DNA of 28,041 nucleotides from Bacteroidota bacterium. GTDB lineage: Bacteria > Bacteroidota > Bacteroidia > Flavobacteriales > Weeksellaceae. Position 1 is the first letter of the stretch. The number at the start of each line of letters is the position of its first letter. Below are positions 22,018 through 28,041 of the stretch, in pieces. The notes beneath the pieces are model-generated. The model was given only the letters and a program-made list of their open reading frames with translations. It had not been told where the DNA came from and ran no database searches. The stretch lies in contig JAEWZO010000017.1 in assembly GCA_023458415.1 (NCBI GenBank), forward strand, positions 1 to 28,041, read 5' to 3'. A program made the translations under genes and the position numbers.

Positions 22018-24465
22018 TTGAAATTTGCAGAAATAATTTTACCACTGAACTTAAAAGGTACTTTTACGTATAAAGTTCCGGAGGAGTTGCTGTCGCAAAT
22101 TCAGCCTGGAATGAGGGTTCTGGTTCCGTTTCGGGGCAAAAAGATTTACACTGGAATTGTGTTCTCCCTGAAAGATGAACATACGGAATCTTTTATTCCA
22201 AAAGAACTCATCAGTATTTTGGACGACCTTCCCATCCTTCCAACACAGCAGCTGGAATTCTGGAATTGGCTTTCCGATTATTATCTGTGCAGTTTAGGTG
22301 AAATTTATCGTTTTGCGTTTCCCGGTTCTTTAAAACTGGAAAGTGAAACATATCTTAAACTAAAACCGAATGCTGTAATTGAATTTGATCATCTCGATGT
22401 GAACGAGATGTATCTCATTCAGGCGCTTGAAGTTCAGTCTCACCTCAATCTTTCTGCTATAGAGGCGTTTATTCCGAAAAAAGAAATCATCAAAACAATT
22501 AATTCACTGATTGATCTTCAGTATATCGAAGTAGATGAAAAAATTTCGGAGAAGTACAGAGCAAAGGAAATAGCTTACCTGAGAATTCGCAATATTTCCG
22601 ATGTTTCAAACAAAGTTCCAGAGATTTTGGTCCAACTGAAACGAGCTCCAAAGCAACAACAACTATTTCTGTCTCTTTTGGAAATGCAAACTGAGAATCC
22701 AGAAAAACAGATTAGAAAATCAGAAATATTTACGGACGGAGGTTTTGTTCAATCTCATTTAAAACCGCTCATTGACAAAGGTTTGGTGGAAGAATATCTG
22801 CTGCAGAAAGACAGGCTGCAATCGTACGAAGGAGCAACCGAAAAAGCCGATGAACTGTCTGATCTTCAACAGATCGCTTCAGCTGCCATAGATGAATTTT
22901 TCGGTGAAGGAAAAAATGTCCTCCTTCATGGCGTGACGAGTTCCGGAAAAACCCATATTTATCTCGAGAAAATCAGCAGAACAATCCAGGAGGGAAAAAA
23001 CGTTCTTTTTCTGCTTCCGGAAATTTCCTTAACCAAGCAAATTATTCAGAGGCTTGAGAAAATCTTTGGTTCGCAGCTTGGTTTTTATCATCAGAAACTT
23101 TCAGATTTCGAGAAAGTTGAGGTCTGGAAAAAAATAAAAGACAATCAAATCCGCGTGCTGATTGGGACGAGAAATTCTTTGTTTCTTCCATTTGAAAATT
23201 TGGGATTAATCGTCGTTGATGAAGAGCATGACAGCGCGTACAAACCCAAAGAATCAAGTCCTTATTTCAATGCGAAAGACGCTGCGCTGGTTTTGGGTAA
23301 ATTTTATGAAGCTAAGGTTTTGCTGGGTTCCGCAACGCCTTCAGTGGAGACTTTTTGGTTGGCGAAAGCAGAGAAACTTGGTTATGTTCCGCTGAACGAA
23401 AGATTCGGCGAAGTAAATCTTCCGAAGTTTGAACTTATCAATATAAAAGAAGCTCAGAGTTCTAAAAATATTCGCGGAAATTTTTCAGGAAAAGTGATTG
23501 ATGAAATTACGGAGCAGTTGGAAGATAAGAATCAAATTATGATTTTACATAACCGCCGTGGTTACGCCAACGTCGTGGAATGTGAAAGCTGCGGCTATGT
23601 AACGTACTGCTCCAATTGTGATGTGGTGATGACTTATCATAAATTTTCTAATGAACTTAAATGTCATTATTGTGGACAGAAAGCAGCAAAACCGCTCAAC
23701 TGTCCAAAATGTCATTCAGAAAACTTAAACACAAAAGGTGTTGGTGTGGAGCAGATTCATGAGGAAGTTTCCAAACTTTTTCCGGATGCAGAAGTGGACA
23801 GAATGGATGTTGACAGTATGCGGCGAAAATTTGCTTATGAGAAACTTTATGAAAAAATTGAGGAAAGAGTAACCGATATTATCGTCGGAACCCAAATGAT
23901 TTCCAAAGGTTTGGATTTCGATCATATCGAGTTGGTAGCTATTCCCAGGGCAGACCAAATGCTGTATGTGCAGGATTTCCGTGCGGAAGAAAGAGCCTTT
24001 CAGTTGATTACGCAGGTTTCCGGCAGGGCAGGACGAGTGTCCGGGCAAGGGAAAATTCAGATTCAAACGTACAATCCGGATCATTCAGTTTTTAAACTCA
24101 TCAGGGAACAAAACACAGAGGAGATCTACAGTTATTTTCTGGAAGAACGGAAAAAGTTTAATTATCCGCCTTTTACCCGTACAATTCTTATTGAACTGAA
24201 GCACAGAAAAGAACAGAAAGTAGACCGCGCCTCCCAGTTTATGTCATCGGTGTTGCGAAAATATTTGCCGGAAGAATGTGTTCTTGGTCCGGAAAAATCA
24301 CCCATCGGCAAAATAAATCTTCTTTATCAGTATCAGATTTTACTCAAACTGCCACGTGGGAAAAAGTATAAATTTTATAAAGATCTTGTAAGGAAAAGTT
24401 TTGCAGAATTTGACGAAATTACCGGCTACCAAAGCGTAAAAAAGCATGTTTATGTTGATTTTTAA
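22018..24465 (+). CDS. priA: Primosomal protein N' (PriA helicase)
   Basis: A 3'-5' superfamily 2 helicase that reloads the replisome at stalled or repaired forks. The 815-aa protein shows the N-terminal 3'-DNA-binding domain (FAEIILPLNLKGTFTYKVP), a winged-helix region, and Walker A GVTSSGKT with K311. The Walker B box is DEEH (401-404). A zinc region has eight Cys (522, 525, 531, 534, 549, 552, 562, 565), and GRAGR lies near 671-675. The start is TTG at 22018: the conserved N-terminal strand begins at residue 2, and the first internal Met is about residue 33, which would cut off that strand. Only a weak 5-bp hairpin with T residues follows (24467-24483). Confidence 0.96.
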   Translation: MKFAEIILPLNLKGTFTYKVPEELLSQIQPGMRVLVPFRGKKIYTGIVFSLKDEHTESFIPKELISILDDLPILPTQQLEFWNWLSDYYLCSLGEIYRFAFPGSLKLESETYLKLKPNAVIEFDHLDVNEMYLIQALEVQSHLNLSAIEAFIPKKEIIKTINSLIDLQYIEVDEKISEKYRAKEIAYLRIRNISDVSNKVPEILVQLKRAPKQQQLFLSLLEMQTENPEKQIRKSEIFTDGGFVQSHLKPLIDKGLVEEYLLQKDRLQSYEGATEKADELSDLQQIASAAIDEFFGEGKNVLLHGVTSSGKTHIYLEKISRTIQEGKNVLFLLPEISLTKQIIQRLEKIFGSQLGFYHQKLSDFEKVEVWKKIKDNQIRVLIGTRNSLFLPFENLGLIVVDEEHDSAYKPKESSPYFNAKDAALVLGKFYEAKVLLGSATPSVETFWLAKAEKLGYVPLNERFGEVNLPKFELINIKEAQSSKNIRGNFSGKVIDEITEQLEDKNQIMILHNRRGYANVVECESCGYVTYCSNCDVVMTYHKFSNELKCHYCGQKAAKPLNCPKCHSENLNTKGVGVEQIHEEVSKLFPDAEVDRMDVDSMRRKFAYEKLYEKIEERVTDIIVGTQMISKGLDFDHIELVAIPRADQMLYVQDFRAEERAFQLITQVSGRAGRVSGQGKIQIQTYNPDHSVFKLIREQNTEEIYSYFLEERKKFNYPPFTRTILIELKHRKEQKVDRASQFMSSVLRKYLPEECVLGPEKSPIGKINLLYQYQILLKLPRGKKYKFYKDLVRKSFAEFDEITGYQSVKKHVYVDF

Positions 24466-24466
24466 C

Positions 24467-24483
24467 AAACTTTAACAGTTTTT
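24467..24483 (+). terminator. Weak terminator-like hairpin after priA
   Basis: A 5-bp AAACT / AGTTT stem with loop TTAAC runs into a short T stretch, just after the stop. It is AT-rich and of low stability. Confidence 0.3.
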
Positions 24484-24529
24484 CACCCGTTTTACCATTC
24501 ATAAACTGCTGATTTCCAACAAATATTTC

Positions 24530-24537
24530 TATTTTTG
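24530..24537 (+). promoter_or_regulatory. -7 box of the carboxypeptidase gene
   Basis: TATTTTTG is an exact TAnnTTTG, giving a leader of about 80 nt to the ATG at 24621. The -33 element is unclear. Confidence 0.4.
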
Positions 24538-24620
24538 ACCATTGAGTATTTGTAAAAACGTGCATTCATCACATTTTTAACAATACCGAACCGAAATAAT
24601 CAAATTAGAAAAAAGTTTTA

Positions 24621-26072
24621 ATGATTAGACTAAGAAAATATTTTATTGCAGCAGCAATAGCTACTTCAGGATTTATTTTTTCGCAGGGCTCATCATCTTC
24701 TCAATATCCGTCAATGTATGAAAACCAGTTGCACAATTCTAAGGAAGCAACTGAAAAAAACCTGCTTACAGCAAAGCAGTTGGTGGATATTAAAATTAAC
24801 TCTATGATGAGCGACCCGGTTTTGCGCAACGCAAATTGGGGCTTTGTAATCTACGATCCGAAAACAAATAAAATTGTAAGTTCATACAACGAGAACGCAT
24901 CTCTGATACCGGCTTCAACCACTAAATTACTCACCACGGAAACTGCTTTGAATCTTCTTGGTGAAAAATTCAGATGGGTTACACAGCTTGAATATTCGGG
25001 AGATATTGATTCGGACGGTGTGCTGAACGGTAACCTTTATATTGTTGGAAGTGGTGATCCTTCCTTAGGAACAGGAAAAGCCGGAGCGGCACGGTACAGC
25101 GAAATTGTAACTGATTTCATCATGGCGATGGACAGGAAAGGAATCCGAAAAGTAAACGGAAATATCCTTATTCAAACAGCATTTTTCAAAGAGAACAAAG
25201 TAGCACAGCTTCCGGAAAATATCGTGTGGATGGAAAATGAAAATTTCTATCTTCCGGTTGGTTCTACGATGAACATCAATCCAAGAAATGAAAAACTGAT
25301 TGCGAAGCAAAGCAACCCTTTTTCTGATAACAAGCGGTATTTTTATGTGTCACCATATATAAATCAAATAGTATATGCAGATACATTCGAAGGAAGTTCT
25401 TTCACTACATCACTTCCTGATGCTCCACATTATCTGGCGAATACTTTGCGTGCCTCTTTGCTGAAAAGTGGAATTCCTGTAAGTGGAAAAGTAGATACGA
25501 AAATGGTAGATGCAAATCCTGAGAAAAGATTTTTCATTACTTCTTATAAATCTCCAACTTTGGCTGAAATTGTATACGATACCAACCAAAGAAGTGATAA
25601 TGCATTGGCAGAAGCTTTGTTGAGAATGGTAGGTTTTCAGAAAAAAGGCGATCAGTCGTTGGAGACGGGTAGAAGTGTAGTCGTTGATCATTTGAAAGAT
25701 GTTTCGTTTGATACCAACGGACTACATTACAGAGACGGAAGCGGACTTTCCCGCAGCAATCTTGTCACGCCGATTTCCCATGTTAAATATCTGACTTCTT
25801 TAATGGATGAAAAATATTACAAAACATTTTTCAATTCATTGCCGATTGCGGGACAGACAGGAACGCTGACGCGCTCATTTGCAGGACCTGGTTACGGTCA
25901 GGTTTTCGCAAAAACAGGAACGCTGAACAAGGTGAAAACTTTAGCGGGATATATTAAAACCAACAGCGGAAAAACACTGGCTTTTTCATTGTTAATTAAT
26001 AATTACGCCGGATCAGTTGATCAGGTAAAGAACCGAATGGAGCAACTCTTGGAACCTGCGTTGGAACTTTAA
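24621..26072 (+). CDS. dacB: D-alanyl-D-alanine carboxypeptidase/endopeptidase, PBP4 type (family S13)
   Basis: A periplasmic low-molecular-weight penicillin-binding protein that trims or cleaves peptidoglycan cross-links. Length is 483 aa. The N-terminal signal peptide ends near residue 21 (FIAAAIATSGFIFSQ). Active-site motifs are SxxK as STTK (S99, K102), SxN as SDN (S325-N327) and KTG at 431-433. About 220 residues separate the first two motifs, room for the inserted domain typical of PBP4/DacB. A Ser-rich stretch follows the signal peptide. It is followed by a strong bidirectional terminator and sits alone, with no other cell-wall gene adjacent. S13 assignment is secure; the balance of carboxypeptidase and endopeptidase activity is not. 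Confidence 0.93.
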   Translation: MIRLRKYFIAAAIATSGFIFSQGSSSSQYPSMYENQLHNSKEATEKNLLTAKQLVDIKINSMMSDPVLRNANWGFVIYDPKTNKIVSSYNENASLIPASTTKLLTTETALNLLGEKFRWVTQLEYSGDIDSDGVLNGNLYIVGSGDPSLGTGKAGAARYSEIVTDFIMAMDRKGIRKVNGNILIQTAFFKENKVAQLPENIVWMENENFYLPVGSTMNINPRNEKLIAKQSNPFSDNKRYFYVSPYINQIVYADTFEGSSFTTSLPDAPHYLANTLRASLLKSGIPVSGKVDTKMVDANPEKRFFITSYKSPTLAEIVYDTNQRSDNALAEALLRMVGFQKKGDQSLETGRSVVVDHLKDVSFDTNGLHYRDGSGLSRSNLVTPISHVKYLTSLMDEKYYKTFFNSLPIAGQTGTLTRSFAGPGYGQVFAKTGTLNKVKTLAGYIKTNSGKTLAFSLLINNYAGSVDQVKNRMEQLLEPALEL

Positions 26073-26087
26073 ATTATAAAACATAAT

Positions 26088-26119
26088 AAAAAATCCACAT
26101 CATCTGATGTGGATTTTTT
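26088..26119. terminator. Bidirectional terminator between dacB and fhs
   Basis: A 15-bp perfect inverted repeat, AAAAAATCCACATCA / TGATGTGGATTTTTT (26088-26102, 26105-26119), with a 2-nt centre that would open slightly. It lies between the convergent stops at 26072 and 26138, with A and T tracts for both directions. Confidence 0.92.
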
Positions 26120-26137
26120 GTTTTGGATTAGTGATGT

Positions 26138-27814
26138 TTAGCTTAATCCTGTTATTTTTCCGTCCAGGTCAATGTCCATTCCCTCCGCAGCTGGAACGCT
26201 TGGTAAACCGGGCATTCGCATCATGTCGCCAAGAATTGGAATAAGAAAACCGGCACCTGCTGCAAACTCAAATTCGCGAACGGTGATTTTGAAATCTCTT
26301 GGACGGCCAGGTTTTGTTTCGTCGTCTGAAAGTGATTTCTGAGTTTTCGCCATACAAATCGGCAGTTTATCAATTCCGAGATCGTAAATCGTTTTCAACT
26401 GACTTTTTGCCTTTTGAGAAAAGTTCACCGAATTAGCACCATACACTTCTCTAGCAATCGTTTCAATTTTATTTTCAACAGCAGAATTCACATTATATAA
26501 TGGAATAAAGTCGTTTCCACAGTTTTCAGTGCAGTAAACTACTTCTGCAGCAAGATCTTTCATGCCTTCTCCGCCGTGTACAAATTCGTCAGCTAAAATA
26601 GCTTTTACATCAAGCTTCGCGCATTCCGATTTGATGAATTCAATTTCTTCTTCAGAATCTGTTGCAAAATGGTTGATGGCGACAATTGGCTTCAGACCAA
26701 ACTTAAAACCGTTTTCAATATGTTTTTTTAAGTTTTCAATTCCTTTCTGAACTGAAGCTAGATTTGGTTTTTCGTATTCGCCTTTTTTCGCGCCGCCATG
26801 AAATCTCAATGCACGAACGGTTGCTACAATGACATAAGCATCGGGTTTCATTTTTCCGTAATGACATTTGATGTGGAGAAATTTTTCTGCACCAAGATCT
26901 GCCCCGAAACCAGCTTCTGTAACTACATAATCTGCAAGAGACATTCCAGTTTTTGTTGCGATAATGGTATTTGTTCCCTGCGCAATATTAGCAAATGGAC
27001 CGCCATGAAGAATCGCAGGATTTCCTTCTAAAGTCTGAACTAAATTTGGTTTTATGGCATCTTTCAACAAAATCGCCATCGCTCCTTCTGCTTTTAGATC
27101 TCTGGCGAAAACCGGCTTCTTGTCAAAAGTGTATCCTACGAAAATATTTCCCAGCCTTGTTTTCAGATCTTCAAAATTTTTGGACAGACATAGGATAGCC
27201 ATCACTTCGGAGGCAGGCGTAATATTGAAACCTTCTTCGCGTGTAATTCCATTATTCGATCCGCCCAATCCTACGACTATATGACGAAGAGATCGGTCGT
27301 TCATATCCATCACACGTTTCCAGGTGATGGTTCTTGGATCAATGTTCAATGAACGTTTTTTATTCTGAAGATTATTATCAATTAATGCTGAAAGCAGATT
27401 GTTGGCTTTTTCAATAGCTGCAAAATCTCCGGTAAAATGAAGATTAATATCAACCATTGGAATTACCTGTGCATAACCTCCACCAGCCGCACCGCCTTTA
27501 ATACCGAAAACCGGACCTAAACTCGGTTCACGAAGAACTGCAATGGCTTTTTTCCCGATTTTATTTAGTCCGTCGCATAAACCCACAGATACGGTTGTTT
27601 TCCCTTCTCCGGCGGGGGTTGGATTAATCGCTGTGACTAGAATGAGTTTGGATTTTTTTATTTTTTCCTCGTCGATATACTTTAAAGGAATCTTTGCTTT
27701 GTATTTGCCGTAGTATTCGAGATCATCTCGGTCGATATTTATTTTTTCGGCAATTTCGCGTATATGTTTAATGTCCGCACTTTGGGCGATTTCTAAATCT
27801 GTTGGAAAACTCAT
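26138..27814 (-). CDS. fhs: Formate-tetrahydrofolate ligase
   Basis: ATP-dependent formylation of tetrahydrofolate to 10-formyl-THF, the one-carbon donor used twice in purine synthesis and for initiator tRNA formylation. The 558-aa protein is a full-length monofunctional enzyme. The P-loop region is TPAGEGKTT (66-74). The conserved block REPSLGPVFGIKGGAAGGG comes next, then DINLHFTGDFAAI. HGGPFANIAQG and the FGADLGAEKF motif follow in order. The C-terminal GAGFLIPILGDMMRMPGLP is also as in known enzymes. No folD or other folate gene is seen alongside. It connects functionally to purB/L/C/F in the same window, though not by operon. Confidence 0.97.
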   Translation of the reverse strand: MSFPTDLEIAQSADIKHIREIAEKINIDRDDLEYYGKYKAKIPLKYIDEEKIKKSKLILVTAINPTPAGEGKTTVSVGLCDGLNKIGKKAIAVLREPSLGPVFGIKGGAAGGGYAQVIPMVDINLHFTGDFAAIEKANNLLSALIDNNLQNKKRSLNIDPRTITWKRVMDMNDRSLRHIVVGLGGSNNGITREEGFNITPASEVMAILCLSKNFEDLKTRLGNIFVGYTFDKKPVFARDLKAEGAMAILLKDAIKPNLVQTLEGNPAILHGGPFANIAQGTNTIIATKTGMSLADYVVTEAGFGADLGAEKFLHIKCHYGKMKPDAYVIVATVRALRFHGGAKKGEYEKPNLASVQKGIENLKKHIENGFKFGLKPIVAINHFATDSEEEIEFIKSECAKLDVKAILADEFVHGGEGMKDLAAEVVYCTENCGNDFIPLYNVNSAVENKIETIAREVYGANSVNFSQKAKSQLKTIYDLGIDKLPICMAKTQKSLSDDETKPGRPRDFKITVREFEFAAGAGFLIPILGDMMRMPGLPSVPAAEGMDIDLDGKITGLS

Positions 27815-27839
27815 ATTGTTTTAGATTACAGTTATCTAA

Positions 27840-27847
27840 CAAATTTA
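27840..27847 (-). promoter_or_regulatory. -7 box of fhs
   Basis: The minus strand reads TAAATTTG, 25 nt before the ATG at 27814. The fourth occurrence of this octamer directly before a minus-strand gene in this window. Confidence 0.45.
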
Positions 27848-27901
27848 CGCTATTTTGAACGGAATAGAGAACGTGGCCGTTTGACATTTGTCAGCCACCA
27901 G

Positions 27902-27929
27902 AAATAAAAAAACCTCATTAAAAATGAGG
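27902..27929 (-). terminator. Terminator for the partial gene at the right edge
   Basis: A 7-bp stem CCTCATT / AATGAGG (27913-27919, 27923-27929) with loop AAA. On the minus strand it is followed by a T-rich tract (27902-27912). It begins 6 bp after the stop of the edge gene. Confidence 0.8.
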
Positions 27930-27935
27930 CTTTTA

Positions 27936-28041
27936 TTAAGGAGCAATTTTTTTTGCCATTTGTTTTTCCTGTGCTTTGCGGTTTTGTCTATCTTCGTATT
28001 TCTTTACTACGTAACCGATTGCGAAAGGCGCTACCCACATC
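27936..28041 (-). CDS. C-terminal end of a small unidentified protein (partial)
   Basis: An open frame enters from the right edge and stops at TAA 27936-27938. The 34 visible residues begin MWVAPFAIGYVV, which is hydrophobic and could be the end of a membrane helix, and continue with a highly charged tail (KKYEDRQNRKAQEKQ, then MAKKIAP). A Met codon lies at 28038-28040, but whether it is the start cannot be judged because the sequence ends there. The family is not recognised. A terminator follows the stop, which supports a real gene end. Confidence 0.55.
   Translation of the reverse strand, partial: MWVAPFAIGYVVKKYEDRQNRKAQEKQMAKKIAP

Noticed and set aside
1..28041. CRISPR arrays, insertion sequences, phage genes or defence islands
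   Set aside because: No regularly spaced repeats, transposase, integrase or terminal inverted repeats were seen. The gene content is housekeeping throughout, and base composition looks even by eye.

Overview
The window is a 28 kb stretch of low-GC chromosome that looks like a member of the Bacteroidota, most likely a flavobacterium of the Chryseobacterium/Kaistella type (Weeksellaceae). The grounds are the AT-rich coding style, repeated Bacteroidota-type -7 boxes (TAnnTTTG) upstream of genes, weak ribosome-binding sites, a small outer-membrane beta-barrel protein ending in F, and the protein families present. It is mostly housekeeping. I see no phage, transposon, CRISPR array, tRNA or rRNA, and no gap between genes longer than about 270 bases.

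Layout, left to right. (1) 269-1950: two tandem class-I PPK2 polyphosphate kinases on the plus strand. (2) 1980-3945, minus: a secreted GH13 amylase-like enzyme followed by a DEDDh exonuclease. (3) 4110-6728: envelope genes. A plus-strand GT32 glycosyltransferase converges on, and overlaps, a minus-strand pair made of a lipid A-type acyltransferase and a GT2 glycosyltransferase. (4) 6819-9703: a thioredoxin-fold lipoprotein (+), an aldehyde dehydrogenase (-) and a short-chain dehydrogenase (+). (5) 9785-18688: a purine region, all on plus: purB, purL, a two-gene insert (satD-like and DUF3307), purC, purF. (6) 18772-20650, minus: an outer-membrane beta-barrel protein and aroB. (7) 20741-26072, plus: proline dehydrogenase, priA and a PBP4-type D-Ala-D-Ala carboxypeptidase. 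(8) 26138-27814, minus: fhs, then the C-terminal end of a small unidentified protein running off the right edge.

Functional links. PurL, PurC, PurB and PurF are four steps of IMP/AMP synthesis. Fhs makes the 10-formyl-THF consumed elsewhere in that pathway. The two PPK2 enzymes convert polyphosphate into nucleoside di/triphosphates. The acyltransferase, glycosyltransferases, beta-barrel protein and carboxypeptidase all serve the envelope.

The least explained part is the satD-like/DUF3307 pair inside the purine cluster. The first protein has sequence features resembling a palm-type nucleotidyl cyclase (class III cyclase or GGDEF) joined to a C-terminal helix-turn-helix. The second is a polytopic membrane protein with four His/Asp i,i+4 pairs, which suggests an intramembrane metal site. 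The pair is translationally coupled, is preceded by an array of ATTAC/GTAAT boxes, and lies 38 bp upstream of purC. It is a plausible uncharacterised signalling and regulatory module, but that function is my inference.
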